Assembly: GCA_949293185.1 (NCBI GenBank)
Contig: CASFCQ010000004.1
Coordinates: forward strand, 1-64,000
Direction of reading: 5' to 3'
DNA from: an uncultured bacterium
GTDB taxonomy: Bacteria; Cyanobacteriota; Vampirovibrionia; Gastranaerophilales; Gastranaerophilaceae
DNA length: 64,000 bases
The position numbers were made by a program, and so were the translations under genes. The notes beneath the pieces were generated by a model. That model searched no databases. It worked only from the letters and a program-made list of their open reading frames with translations, and was not told where the DNA came from. Numbering within the stretch: position 1 is the first letter of the stretch; each line of letters opens with the position of its first letter. This document shows positions 25,724 through 34,775 of this stretch, piece by piece.

Positions 25724-26740
25724 ATGGAAGGACAAATTTTTAAGATACATTCTGATTTTTATTATGTTAATACGCCTAAGGGGGAGTATGAGTGTAAAAT
25801 CCGCGATGTCTTAAAAAAAAGAAAAGATTCTATTGTTACAGGCGATTTTGTTGAACTTGAACAAATAAACGAAAATTCAAAACAGGCGTTTGTCTCAAAA
25901 GTTCTTCCCCGTAAAAACTATATTCCGCGTCCTAAAGTTGCAAATATAAATCAGGTTATTATTGTTTCTGCCTTAAAAGAACCTGACCTTGATTTTGAAC
26001 AACTCAACAGATACCTCTGTTTTTGTGAATATTATGACCTTCATCCTGTCTTGTGTTTTAACAAAAATGACCTTGAAGGTGAAGAAGAAATCATTGCAAA
26101 AATAAAAAAGATTTATGAACCGCTGAACTATAATATACTATTTACCTCGGCATTGGAAGGCAATGGTATAGAAGAGTTCAAAAAATATCTGGAAAATAAA
26201 ATTACCGTTTTGTGCGGGGCTTCCGGTGTGGGTAAATCTTCTTTGATTAATGCTGTCTGCCCGCATTTAAATCTTAAAACAAAACAGGTGTCGCAAAAAT
26301 CCGAACGCGGTACTCACACAACAAGGCATTGCGAAATTATTTCTGTTAATAATAATTCACGAATCGTCGATACTCCCGGGTTTAGCCAGCTTAAGTTTGA
26401 TTTTTTAATGCCTGCTCAGGTCGGACTTTTGTTCAGGGAAATAACACAAATTCAAAAAGACTACGGTGCGTGCAAGTTTTCAGATTGCCTGCACGAACAA
26501 GAAACCGGATGTCAAATTCTGGAGCATCGGGATATAGTGGACGAAACACGCTACCAGAGTTATCTGCAATTTGTAAAAGAAGCAAAGGAATACAAAAAAC
26601 AGGTAACTTACAGCGGAAAAAAAACAGAAACCCGCTCAAAGACCCTGCATAATAGAGAAATTACAAAAATAAGCAGTAAAAAAAGACAAATCTCAAGACG
26701 TAAAACCAATCAGGATATAGACAAGGAAATACACGAATAA
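25724..26740 (+). CDS. rsgA: Ribosome small-subunit biogenesis GTPase RsgA
   Basis: 338 residues from ATG 25724; a GTG nine codons upstream lies inside the promoter and is rejected. The domain order is an OB-fold, then a circularly permuted GTPase with G4 NKND, G1 GASGVGKSS (about 165-173) and G3 DTPG. A zinc-binding C-x-x-x-x-C-x-H-x5-C knuckle follows (CKFSDCLHEQETGC). The C-terminal tail is long and basic (SGKKTETRSKTLHNREIT), probably rRNA-binding. It matures the 30S subunit. The stop overlaps the ispA start by 1 nt. Confidence 0.95.
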   Translation: MEGQIFKIHSDFYYVNTPKGEYECKIRDVLKKRKDSIVTGDFVELEQINENSKQAFVSKVLPRKNYIPRPKVANINQVIIVSALKEPDLDFEQLNRYLCFCEYYDLHPVLCFNKNDLEGEEEIIAKIKKIYEPLNYNILFTSALEGNGIEEFKKYLENKITVLCGASGVGKSSLINAVCPHLNLKTKQVSQKSERGTHTTRHCEIISVNNNSRIVDTPGFSQLKFDFLMPAQVGLLFREITQIQKDYGACKFSDCLHEQETGCQILEHRDIVDETRYQSYLQFVKEAKEYKKQVTYSGKKTETRSKTLHNREITKISSKKRQISRRKTNQDIDKEIHE

Positions 26741-27627
26741 TGGAACACTCTGTAAAACAGCAATTTGAAGATTATATAAAACTAATAGAGCAAAAGCTGG
26801 ATGAGTTTTTGCCTGTAAAGTATCCGGAAGAAATATGGGAATCTATGAGATATTCCGTTCTAGCAGGCGGGAAAAGATTGCGTCCTATGCTGTGTCTTGA
26901 AACCTGCAGAGTGCTGTCAGGCAGCTATGAACAGGCGATTCCAACGGCTTGCGCTATTGAAATGCTCCATACACAAAGCCTTATCCACGACGATTTGCCA
27001 TGTATGGATAATGACGATTACCGCAGAGGCAAACTTACAAATCACAAAAAATTCAGCGAATCTACGGCGGTGCTGGCGGGTGATGCTCTGCTGTCCTTTG
27101 CGCCGCAAATTATTATCCAGAAGACGCCAAAAACAGTTTCTCAAGATAAAATATTAAAAGTTCTGGAAGAGTTTCTTGTAAACGCAGGTGCTGAAAAACT
27201 TATTGCGGGGCAGATAGTGGATATTGATTCCGAGGGCAAGCAAATCGATAAGCAAACCTTGAACTTTATCCATGAAAATAAAACTGCAGCGTTGTTTAAG
27301 TTGTCTTTAAGAACAGGTGCAATACTCGGCGGTGCTGATGAACAAATAATTGAAGCATTGACATTGTTTGCTGAAAAACTCGGTCTGGCTTTTCAAATTA
27401 TGGATGATATTTTAGATGTCACATCTACTCTTGAAGAGCTTGGCAAAACACCGGGCAAGGATGCTCTCGAAGAAAAAGCTACGTATGTAAGCCTTTACGG
27501 ACTTGATGAAGCTAAAAAACAAGTGGCTTCACTTTGCAGTACTGCTTGTGGTATATTAAAAAAGTATGATATAGAATCCGATGTTTTAACGGGTGTTGTT
27601 GAGAGTATCTTGGAAAGGGTTTGTTAA
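26740..27627 (+). CDS. ispA: Geranyl/farnesyl diphosphate synthase
   Basis: 295 residues of the trans-isoprenyl diphosphate synthase family. The first aspartate-rich motif is DDLPCMDNDDYRRG and the second is MDDILDV, both needed for Mg-diphosphate binding. GGKRLRP near the start binds isopentenyl diphosphate. The small residues before the first motif and the two-residue insert are typical of short-chain bacterial FPP synthases. It feeds undecaprenyl and quinone synthesis. It overlaps the rsgA stop by 1 nt and ends overlapping the next gene by 1 nt, so the three form one operon. Confidence 0.94.
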   Translation: MEHSVKQQFEDYIKLIEQKLDEFLPVKYPEEIWESMRYSVLAGGKRLRPMLCLETCRVLSGSYEQAIPTACAIEMLHTQSLIHDDLPCMDNDDYRRGKLTNHKKFSESTAVLAGDALLSFAPQIIIQKTPKTVSQDKILKVLEEFLVNAGAEKLIAGQIVDIDSEGKQIDKQTLNFIHENKTAALFKLSLRTGAILGGADEQIIEALTLFAEKLGLAFQIMDDILDVTSTLEELGKTPGKDALEEKATYVSLYGLDEAKKQVASLCSTACGILKKYDIESDVLTGVVESILERVC

Positions 27628-28082
27628 TGTACCAGATAGGCACAGCGATAGAGGTATTAGGTAACGGTTTTATTGCCGCTTTTGTTGCACAGGTATTAAA
27701 ATTTATTTATTTTGTTATAGTTCATAAAAAAGTTAATTTTAAAATCTTTACAACAACAGGCGGAATGCCAAGCTCTCACAGTGCCGGTGTTATCGCTCTT
27801 TCTATGACGGTAGGCTATAATGAAGGGTTAAATTCTATAATATTTGCGGTAGCTTTAGGTTATGCCTTTGTTGTAATGTATGATGCTGCCGGTATAAGAC
27901 GTTCTGCCGGAAAAATTGCGGCAACAATGAATAGGGTTATGGAAGAGTTTTATGCTCACAGACCATCTGCAGCAGGCGAAAAGCTGAAAGAACTTTTGGG
28001 ACATACTCCTTTTGAAGTTTTTATGGGTGCAATTCTCGGTATTGTTGTTTCTTATGTAATACATTTTTGGATTCTTCAATAA
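27627..28082 (+). CDS. DUF212 family membrane protein (acid phosphatase/haloperoxidase-related)
   Basis: 151 residues from ATG 27627, which overlaps the ispA stop. The GGMPSSHSA motif and DAAGIRRSAGK are signatures of the DUF212/YuiD family, distantly related to PAP2 phosphatases. Four membrane segments are visible (FIAAFVAQVLKFIYFVIV, AGVIALSMTVGY, IIFAVALGYAFVVMY, VFMGAILGIVVSYVIHF). Its place after ispA suggests action on an isoprenyl or lipid diphosphate, but that is inference. Confidence 0.88.
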   Translation: MYQIGTAIEVLGNGFIAAFVAQVLKFIYFVIVHKKVNFKIFTTTGGMPSSHSAGVIALSMTVGYNEGLNSIIFAVALGYAFVVMYDAAGIRRSAGKIAATMNRVMEEFYAHRPSAAGEKLKELLGHTPFEVFMGAILGIVVSYVIHFWILQ

Positions 28083-28087
28083 AGTGT

Positions 28088-28099
28088 TAATATAAAATT
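28088..28099 (+). promoter_or_regulatory. Possible -10 element of the histidine kinase gene
   Basis: TAATAT (28088-28093) ends six bases before ATG 28100, matching the spacing of other leaderless promoters here. There is no ribosome site. The -35 is unclear, and read-through from the 17-bp-distant DUF212 gene is also possible. Confidence 0.35.
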
Positions 28100-29773
28100 A
28101 TGACAGGTGATGATTTTAGTCTGTATAATAATTTCTATACTGCAATTTTGCTTTTGGATTCCAGTAGGAAAGTTGTGTTTAAAAACACTGCTTTTGTAAA
28201 AAATTTTGGTAATATTAAAAACTTTGAAAGATTTTCAAACTACTTTTCTTTTGATATTTGTGTTCTGGATTCTGACAATTTGCTTGCATCAAACCCTGTC
28301 AATTTTGCAATACACTCAAAAGAAAGCTTTACTGCAATAGCTTCTTACCAAAAATCTAAAGAACAATTGTCTTATTTTCAGATTACGTCGTTTATGGACG
28401 GAAAATACAAAATTCTTGCGTTTAAAAATATAACCAACGATATTCTGTATGAAGAAACAGAAAAAAAATATGCTTTCATAAGACAGCAGTATCTTAATCT
28501 TGCCGAAGAAAACAGACAATACGCCGCCCTTCAGCAAAAAGCACAAACTCAGGCGCTAAAGCTTGCTCTTATGCACAGGGTATCTAACGTAATAAGAGAG
28601 TCTATGGACATAGACAAAATCATAAATTCTGCACTGAAAGAACTGTTTAACCTGCTCGGGGCGCTAAAGGTCTATTATGCTCAATTAAAAGAAAATGATT
28701 TTTTCATAAATTCTGTTTATCCAGAAAAATTTAACTCAATTTCCGGAGAAAAGGCGGAATTTTCACCGGAAACAAAAAGTTTTATAAAAACAAAATCAAT
28801 ATGTGTAAACTCCTGCATAAAAGAGTATCTAAACAGCAAGATAAATTATCCTTCACCTGTAAACAGAATCATAGTGCCTGTTTATCGTATGCATGAAATT
28901 TTCGGGATACTAATAATTTATACTGCTCAAAAATATTACGATGAGTCACAAAATGATGTACTCCAATCTATTGCAGCACAGCTTGCATCCGCCATTGTAC
29001 AGGCGTCTTTGTTTATGGAAGTTAAACAGAAAAACGAAACTCTGGAAAAAACTTTAAACGAGTTGAAAGAAACTCAGCTGCAGCTGATAAACTCGGAAAA
29101 AATGGCATCTTTAGGTCAGCTGGTTGCCGGTGTTGCACACGAAATTAACACCCCGCTGGGTTCAATTAATGCAAACAATGATATTTTAAATAAAATGCTT
29201 GCAAAACTTTCCTTGTCCTGCGATAACAAAATGATTCTGGAAAATATCCAGAACATCAACAAAATTGATAAGGAAGCAATAAAACGTATAAACGGCATTG
29301 TTCAAAGTCTTAAACGCTTTGTAAGACTGGACGAAGCAGATTTGCAATCGGCAGATATCAACAATGAACTTGATTTGACACTGGAGCTTATTAAACACGA
29401 AACAAAAAATAAAATTGAGATAGTAAAAAATTACGGCAATATACCGAAAATAAAGTGTTATCCCAATATGCTGAATCAGGTATTTATGAATATTCTTATT
29501 AACGCCTGCCAGAGCATAAAAGAGCAGGGGACAATCACAATAACTACAAAATTTGAAAATAACATGCTTATAGTTAAGATAAAAGATACCGGTACAGGTA
29601 TTGACGAAAACATAAAGGATAAAATGTTTACTGCCGGCATAACAACCAAAAAAGTAGGTACAGGGCTTGGATTAGCTATATCACAAAAAATTGTGCAAAA
29701 GCATAACGGAAAAATTTATTTTGAGTCACAAAAAGACAAAGGTACGGAATTTACTATAGAAATTCCTGCCTAA
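28100..29773 (+). CDS. Soluble sensor histidine kinase (PAS/GAF type)
   Basis: 557 residues without membrane segments. Residues 1-115 look like a PAS-type sensor and 165-310 fit a GAF domain. A coiled linker leads to the dimerisation helix with phospho-acceptor H347 in GVAHEINTPLG. The ATPase follows with N box NILINACQSI, G1 DTGTGID and G2 GTGLGLAI. It signals to a response regulator; none is adjacent, and the nearest is at 40403-41032. The signal is unknown. H-E-I-N-T-P fits kinases of the HPK4-like group common in cyanobacteria. Confidence 0.92.
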   Translation: MTGDDFSLYNNFYTAILLLDSSRKVVFKNTAFVKNFGNIKNFERFSNYFSFDICVLDSDNLLASNPVNFAIHSKESFTAIASYQKSKEQLSYFQITSFMDGKYKILAFKNITNDILYEETEKKYAFIRQQYLNLAEENRQYAALQQKAQTQALKLALMHRVSNVIRESMDIDKIINSALKELFNLLGALKVYYAQLKENDFFINSVYPEKFNSISGEKAEFSPETKSFIKTKSICVNSCIKEYLNSKINYPSPVNRIIVPVYRMHEIFGILIIYTAQKYYDESQNDVLQSIAAQLASAIVQASLFMEVKQKNETLEKTLNELKETQLQLINSEKMASLGQLVAGVAHEINTPLGSINANNDILNKMLAKLSLSCDNKMILENIQNINKIDKEAIKRINGIVQSLKRFVRLDEADLQSADINNELDLTLELIKHETKNKIEIVKNYGNIPKIKCYPNMLNQVFMNILINACQSIKEQGTITITTKFENNMLIVKIKDTGTGIDENIKDKMFTAGITTKKVGTGLGLAISQKIVQKHNGKIYFESQKDKGTEFTIEIPA

Positions 29774-29808
29774 AATTATAAAAGACGGCTTTCTGACAAG
29801 AAAATAAA

Positions 29809-30351
29809 TTATAGACTTTTAATTCTTTCCTGCGGCTCTGTGATACTTGTTATACGCAAACCAAAGTTATCTTCAATAACTACAACTTCTCCGTTAGCAA
29901 TATGTTTGCCGTTTGCATACAACTCAACTGATTCACCTGCAATTTTATCAAGCTCTATTATAGAACCTCTTGTAAGCTCCAGTACCTTTTTCACAGGCAG
30001 CTGGCATCTTCCCAGTTCTACTGTCAATTCGAGCTTAATATCCATCAAAAGCTCAAGATTTTTATTTGTGTCTGTATCGGTAGGTGTGTAACTGTCAAAC
30101 GGAGTAAATTCCAACGGTCTTACCGTAACAGGTTCTTGATCATGCATTGAAGGATCAATATGTACTTCTTTTGTTTCGTCATCCATTTGCGCAAAGTCAT
30201 AGTTTTGTGTATCAGCCTGATGTTCCTGAACATCGGACGGTTGGATATCGCTGCCGGAAATATTTTCAGCAGGATTTATATCGTTGATATTGCCGTCTGA
30301 GGGAATTTCATTCGGGTTAAAATCATCATTTTGCATATTATCTTCTGACAT
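29809..30351 (-). CDS. fliN: Flagellar motor switch protein FliN
   Basis: 180 residues. The C-terminal 85 residues form a SpoA/FliN domain ([20 protein letters not shown]...[24 protein letters not shown]). The N-terminal 95 residues are a very acidic, Asn/Asp/Gln-rich extension ([20 protein letters not shown]), longer than in E. coli FliN. It forms the C-ring base of the flagellar motor. It is the last gene of motA-motB-fliL-fliM-fliN and starts 12 bp after fliM. Confidence 0.93.
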   Translation of the reverse strand: MSEDNMQNDDFNPNEIPSDGNINDINPAENISGSDIQPSDVQEHQADTQNYDFAQMDDETKEVHIDPSMHDQEPVTVRPLEFTPFDSYTPTDTDTNKNLELLMDIKLELTVELGRCQLPVKKVLELTRGSIIELDKIAGESVELYANGKHIANGEVVVIEDNFGLRITSITEPQERIKSL

Positions 30352-30363
30352 GAAAAATCCTTT

Positions 30364-31377
30364 CTAAAAATATCTCTTTAATGCATCAACATAATAATCG
30401 TATCTGTCGGTAATTTTAACACAGACCTTATCCTTTATACGTCCTGGTCTGGCATAGAATTTTTTTTCACCGTTAACTTTTACAATCAAATCTTCGGTTG
30501 CGGCATTATCCAATTTTAATACATCGCCTTCTTTTAAATCAAGAAAATCCTGTAAAGTAATTTCTGTCTGTCCGAATAAAACGTTTATGTCAACTAACGA
30601 TGTATCAAGTTTTTTTATCATTTTTTGACGTTCTTCGCTCGTTGCAATAAGCCCCTTAGTCTGGAAGATATGTTGTGTTGTTAGCTGGGACAAAACATTT
30701 TCCAAAACCGGATAAGGAAAACAAAGGCTCAACAATCCGTAATATTTACCTGCTATATGGACTTCGAGTGTGATTAACGCAACAATTTCACCCGGGGTAG
30801 CAACCTGAATACCGGAATAGTTGTTGTCAAGCCCTATTAAATTTCCGTCAACAGGTATAACATGCGACCAGGCTTCTGCCAGTGTTTGTATTGTACGTTC
30901 AATCATTTTCTTTACAAGAGATTCCTCAACATCAGTGAGTTCTCTCGGTTTTGATTCTATATTGCCGACTCCGCCCAGCATCCTGTCCACTATACTTGAT
31001 AAAACTTCAAAACTTATACCGAGCAGTATCTGTCCCGGCAGAGGATTCAGCTCAAATATTGCGATAGAAATCGGGTTGGGCACTGATCTCATAAATTCGT
31101 CATAAGTCAGCTGGTCAACAGAAACAACATCGACTTCAAGATGCATTCTCAAGTATGCTGTCAAAACCAGAGCAAGCTGTCTTGAAAACTCTTTGTGTAT
31201 GTCTTGCAAACCTCTTAAGTGGTCTTTTGAAAATTTATCCGGACGTCTAAAATTATAGAGCTTGTAGCCTTTACGGTGTTCATCAGTGCCTTCAAAGCTG
31301 CTCATAATCATATCTTTATCCGGTACGTTTTCCGGAAATATGTCTATATTCTGGTTATTTTTGTCAAAATCAGACAT
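30364..31377 (-). CDS. fliM: Flagellar motor switch protein FliM
   Basis: 337 residues from ATG 31377 (GTGGAGATAAAA ribosome context; a GTG four codons upstream is unlikely). The conserved start of the middle domain is YNFRRPDKFSKDHLRGLQDI, then the CheC-like domain (LTDVEESLVKKMIERTIQTL) and the C-terminal SpoA domain (LGQ-like VDINVLFGQTEITLQDFLDLKEGD). The N-terminal LSQxEIDALL peptide that binds CheY-P in model FliM is not recognisable. It lies 16 bp after fliL. Confidence 0.94.
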   Translation of the reverse strand: MSDFDKNNQNIDIFPENVPDKDMIMSSFEGTDEHRKGYKLYNFRRPDKFSKDHLRGLQDIHKEFSRQLALVLTAYLRMHLEVDVVSVDQLTYDEFMRSVPNPISIAIFELNPLPGQILLGISFEVLSSIVDRMLGGVGNIESKPRELTDVEESLVKKMIERTIQTLAEAWSHVIPVDGNLIGLDNNYSGIQVATPGEIVALITLEVHIAGKYYGLLSLCFPYPVLENVLSQLTTQHIFQTKGLIATSEERQKMIKKLDTSLVDINVLFGQTEITLQDFLDLKEGDVLKLDNAATEDLIVKVNGEKKFYARPGRIKDKVCVKITDRYDYYVDALKRYF

Positions 31378-31393
31378 TTTTATCTCCACGACC

Positions 31394-32002
31394 TTATTGC
31401 ATAATGAATTGACCGAAGCTTACTCTTATAACTTCTCTTTCTCCGTCAAATATTCCGTTAACGGATTCTGCAATTTGCTGTTTAGCCAGCTCTTTGCCTG
31501 CAGTAGTGGCAAGTTCGTCGGATGTTTTGCTTGTCAAAACAGTTATGACAGCGTCTCTAATTGCAGGTTTGTATTGTTCCATTTCTTCAATAAGCGCTTT
31601 TTTGGTATTTGACGGTGTCGCACCGTGTCCGCCATGCCCGCCGGATTTCTGTTCTTCTGCAGCAGGTTCCGGCATTGGGTTTGTTACTTCTACTGCAACG
31701 TTCGCTTTTAAATACCTTCTTGGCTGGATATCACTAAGGTTCATTGTAAAATCACCTAAATCCAACACGATACCTCTTTCCGGTTTGTCAAGCTGCTCGG
31801 AATCTTCGTCAACTGATTCTTGTGAAGAAACAGACTTAAGCTGTGTTGTCAAAAGGTTAGATTGCAAAAAGTAATTTACACCAATAAAAATGATACATAC
31901 AATAGTGGTAGTAACAATATTTATTAATATTGAATTACCGCCGCCTTCTTGTTTTATATCTTTTTCTTTATCAGGTGTTTTTTCCTGTGTAGGTTTTGCC
32001 AT
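31394..32002 (-). CDS. fliL: Flagellar basal body protein FliL
   Basis: 202 residues: a short cytoplasmic tail, one transmembrane helix (SILINIVTTTIVCIIFIGVNYFL, about 24-46), then a periplasmic FliL domain with GDFTMNLSDIQPRRYLKANV and a C-terminal AKQQIAESVNGIFDG...VRVSFGQFIMQ. A histidine/glycine-rich insert (KSGGHGGHGATPS) is unusual and may bind metal. FliL surrounds the MotAB stator and supports torque. It lies between motB and fliM. Confidence 0.93.
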   Translation of the reverse strand: MAKPTQEKTPDKEKDIKQEGGGNSILINIVTTTIVCIIFIGVNYFLQSNLLTTQLKSVSSQESVDEDSEQLDKPERGIVLDLGDFTMNLSDIQPRRYLKANVAVEVTNPMPEPAAEEQKSGGHGGHGATPSNTKKALIEEMEQYKPAIRDAVITVLTSKTSDELATTAGKELAKQQIAESVNGIFDGEREVIRVSFGQFIMQ

Positions 32003-32023
32003 TTCATATCTCCAAAGTAAAAC

Positions 32024-32767
32024 TTATTTTCTATCAGAACTTAATACTATTATATCCACTCTTCTGTTTTTTGCGCGTCCTTGAGGTGTAGTATTTTTTT
32101 CTACCGGCATATATTCACCGTATCCGACTGCCGAAAGCCTGCCGGGCGGAAAAGCATGAGCACCTGTGAGGTATTTGATAATATTGGTAGCTCTTGCTGT
32201 AGAGAGTTCCCAGTTAGAAGGAAACTTTTCGTTTTGAATCGGCATAGAGTCTGTATGCCCTTCAATTAATATAGGATTTTGGAACTTTTCTAAAGTTTTT
32301 GCTATTTTATCAAGCGTAATTTTTGCCTGCGGTTTTATTATAGCAGATCCCGGGTCAAAAAGAATAGTATCATTAATTCTTATTACCACACCCCGGTCTG
32401 ATTTTATTACTTTTACGGAATTATCTGCATTCATATCTTTTTGTATTTGTTCAACAAGCTGCTGGCTGTCGAGTATCCCGTTTCCTCCGTCCAGAATCGA
32501 TTTTCCGGTGTTTTCAAGCACTCCTTCTGTCGGCTGTTTTACAGGCGGAAGCTCTGATGTTTCTTCTGGTTTTTCATCCTGTTCAATGGGTTTTGCTGCA
32601 AAAACTTTTTGTATAGACTTGTTAACATCTTTAACTTTCATTTCGCCCATAGAGCTTGTTGCGAACATTACCATAAAAAGTGCAAGCAGCATAGTAACAA
32701 AATCCGCGTATGAAATGACCCAGCGGTTAATATAATCATTGGAATTTGTGTAATACTCGTTTTTCAT
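32024..32767 (-). CDS. motB: Flagellar stator protein MotB
   Basis: 247 residues. The single transmembrane helix carries the proton-path aspartate D22 (WVISYADFVTMLLALFMVMF). A plug/linker region follows, and a C-terminal OmpA-type peptidoglycan-binding domain (ILIEGHTDSMP, NWELSTARATNIIKYL, GRAKNRRVDI). Together with MotA it converts ion flow into rotation. Its start overlaps the motA stop by one base. D22 with the preceding residues does not decide between H+ and Na+. Confidence 0.95.
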   Translation of the reverse strand: MKNEYYTNSNDYINRWVISYADFVTMLLALFMVMFATSSMGEMKVKDVNKSIQKVFAAKPIEQDEKPEETSELPPVKQPTEGVLENTGKSILDGGNGILDSQQLVEQIQKDMNADNSVKVIKSDRGVVIRINDTILFDPGSAIIKPQAKITLDKIAKTLEKFQNPILIEGHTDSMPIQNEKFPSNWELSTARATNIIKYLTGAHAFPPGRLSAVGYGEYMPVEKNTTPQGRAKNRRVDIIVLSSDRK

Positions 32768-33567
32768 TATCTTGTACCGTAAACCCCGGCATGTGTTACA
32801 TTGTCTGTTTTGTGATACCCGTTGTGATATTTTAAATACGCAAGAAGTTTTTCTTCAATAACCATCGGTGATTCTTCCATCTGGATGGAAACTATTCCCT
32901 GCAAAACAATTTCTTTGAAGAGAATTTTTTCTCTTGTATTCATTTTTAATTTACCTGCAACAGGTAAAAACAAAAGGTTTGCAAATCCTACTCCGTACAG
33001 TGTAGAAACAAATGCAACCGCAATACCCTGTGCCAGTATATCCGGCTGCTGGATATAGCCCATAATTTGAATTAACCCGAAGACAGCCCCGACAATTCCG
33101 AAAGTCGGAGCATATCCGCCCAATGCCTCAAACACTCTGGAATTAATGAGTTCTTCCTCTTCTTCGTAGGAGATTTCTGCTTTTAAAATATCATAAATCA
33201 TCTGCGGATTGTTAAAGTCAATTGAAAGCTGAATCCCTCTTTTTAAAAACGGATCGGCAATACTGTCTATTAGATTGTTTAATCCGAAAAGACCTTTAAC
33301 GCGAGCCTGATGCGCCAGATAAATTATTTCATCGATAACTTTCATATACGGTTTGTCTTTTTCCACGAAAACGTCTAAAGAAGCTTTTAGAGCATTTAAT
33401 AAAGTGGATGGCTTAAAATTGACAACAGCAGCGCAGAATGTTCCGCCCAGAACTATCATTACAGCAGAAGGCTGGATTAACGATACCATTGAAGCCCCCT
33501 CTGTTCTGTGAGAAAACAGTATCAGCACAACTGCCGCAAATATGGCTATTATCGCCGAAAAATTCAA
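32767..33567 (-). CDS. motA: Flagellar stator protein MotA
   Basis: 266 residues with four membrane helices. TM1 is AIIAIFAAVVLILFSH, and the conserved TM3-4 block GGYAPTFGIVGAVFGLIQIM holds the proline pair region. The cytoplasmic loop between TM2 and TM3 is charged (EISYEEEEELINSRVFE). It is the first gene of motA-motB-fliL-fliM-fliN and is divergent from the merR gene across 224 bp. A GGGAGAAGG ribosome site precedes the ATG. Confidence 0.95.
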   Translation of the reverse strand: MNFSAIIAIFAAVVLILFSHRTEGASMVSLIQPSAVMIVLGGTFCAAVVNFKPSTLLNALKASLDVFVEKDKPYMKVIDEIIYLAHQARVKGLFGLNNLIDSIADPFLKRGIQLSIDFNNPQMIYDILKAEISYEEEEELINSRVFEALGGYAPTFGIVGAVFGLIQIMGYIQQPDILAQGIAVAFVSTLYGVGFANLLFLPVAGKLKMNTREKILFKEIVLQGIVSIQMEESPMVIEEKLLAYLKYHNGYHKTDNVTHAGVYGTR

Positions 33568-33735
33568 ATCTTACCTTCTCCCTATTGCACATGTACAATG
33601 TTTTTATATATGTACAGTACTATCCCTAATTTTTTATTAATAATTTAATTTTTCCATATTTTTACGTTAGGGAATATACACCATTTGGTTGATTTTTATA
33701 GAAATTTATAGACAGCTGTTCCCTGATGTTAACTT

Positions 33736-33765
33736 TTGCAGCAGTATACCATATTATGCTACAAT
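33736..33765 (+). promoter_or_regulatory. Promoter of the merR-type gene
   Basis: TTGCAG (33736-33741), 18-bp spacer, TACAAT (33760-33765). It is followed by a short leader with an AGGAGGTG ribosome site before ATG 33792. Confidence 0.5.
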
Positions 33766-33791
33766 ATTTTTACCGGACAGGAGGTGTGTAT

Positions 33792-34208
33792 ATGTATACA
33801 ATTAAAGAAGTTGCAAAAAAAATGGACATATCTGAACACACCTTGCGTTTTTGGGCAAAAAGCGGTTTTTTCCCATTTATACAGAGAAATGAAAATAACA
33901 TTCGTTTATTCTCCGATACCGACCTTGAGTGGGTAAAAATAGTAAAATGTCTGCGTTCTGTGGGAACTGAAAACAAAGCCATAAAAAAATATATTGATCT
34001 TTGTATAATAGGCGACAGTACTATTTCCGAACGTTATGAAATTATTCGTAAAACAAAACAAAAAGCGCTGCAGCAGATGCAGGATCTTAAACAACAGCTG
34101 GATTTGTTAGATTATAAAGAACAGTTTTATCAAAATCTTATAAAAAATCATCTTGAAGATATTTGGAATCCGATGAATAAAATGCGTCCTAAAGATAAAG
34201 CAGTTTAA
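33792..34208 (+). CDS. MerR-family regulator, AdhR/NmlR-like
   Basis: 138 residues from ATG 33792, which has a perfect AGGAGG site. The winged-helix domain is YTIKEVAKKMDISEHTLRFW...NNIRLFSDTDLEWV, followed by VKCLRSVGTENKAIKKYIDL and a dimerisation helix (about 78-120). The C-L-R-x-x-G segment matches where thiol-sensing AdhR/NmlR proteins carry their reactive cysteine. A second Cys lies in YIDLCIIGD. The cupin gene that follows has a 19-bp-spacer promoter, the classical MerR target. Aldehyde or thiol stress sensing is inference. Confidence 0.88.
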   Translation: MYTIKEVAKKMDISEHTLRFWAKSGFFPFIQRNENNIRLFSDTDLEWVKIVKCLRSVGTENKAIKKYIDLCIIGDSTISERYEIIRKTKQKALQQMQDLKQQLDLLDYKEQFYQNLIKNHLEDIWNPMNKMRPKDKAV

Positions 34209-34225
34209 AATTTTTATTATTACTA

Positions 34226-34256
34226 TTGACTGATAGCTGCTCTCAGGTACTAAACT
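34226..34256 (+). promoter_or_regulatory. MerR-type promoter/operator of the cupin gene
   Basis: TTGACT (34226-34231) and TAAACT (34251-34256) are separated by 19 bp, the overlong spacing that MerR activators correct by DNA distortion. A 17-bp near-palindrome (34230-34246), matching its own reverse complement at 14 of 17 positions, sits in the spacer. It lies between the merR gene and the cupin gene. Confidence 0.75.
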
Positions 34257-34294
34257 GAAAAATATAGTTTATAACTTAGTTGCAGGAGTACATG

Positions 34295-34759
34295 ATGAAT
34301 AAAAAAATACTTGCTGTTTTAGGTACGTTTTTATTGTTAACTGGAGGACTATCAGCTATGGGTGCAGATATTTTGGAGCAACCTTTTGCTAAGGGTGAAA
34401 TTAACCCTTACAGTAAATTTTTCACCGGAACTACTCATCTTTACAGACTTGTTGAAAAGGATGACACATTTAATTCGTCTATAGCGAATGTTACATTTTA
34501 CGCCGGTGCACGAACAAACTGGCATAAACATTCTGGCGGTCAGATTCTGCTTGTAACAGCCGGTCAGGGACGATATCAGGAAAGAGGCAAAGATATGCAA
34601 ACTCTGAAAAAAGGTGATGTTGTAAAAATTCCGCCCAATGTCGAACACTGGCACGGAGCAGCTCCGGACAGCATGTTCGCTCATATTTCCATAGAACCCA
34701 ATATTCCTAATAACGAAACAACCTGGCTCGATCCCGTTACGGATAAGGAATATAAATAA
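34295..34759 (+). CDS. Exported cupin-domain protein
   Basis: 154 residues from ATG 34295 (AGGAG seven bases before; ATG 34292 is an alternative). A signal peptide (ILAVLGTFLLLTGGLSAMGA) precedes one cupin barrel. Motif 1 is WHKHSGGQILLVTAGQGRYQ and motif 2 is PPNVEHWHGAAPDSMFAHIS, so three or four histidines can hold a metal. Small secreted cupins of this type include metal-dependent lyases and oxygen-chemistry enzymes. Its MerR-type promoter suggests induction by a stress compound. It probably acts in the periplasm. Confidence 0.88.
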   Translation: MNKKILAVLGTFLLLTGGLSAMGADILEQPFAKGEINPYSKFFTGTTHLYRLVEKDDTFNSSIANVTFYAGARTNWHKHSGGQILLVTAGQGRYQERGKDMQTLKKGDVVKIPPNVEHWHGAAPDSMFAHISIEPNIPNNETTWLDPVTDKEYK

Positions 34760-34775
34760 AATAGACTTCTTATTT

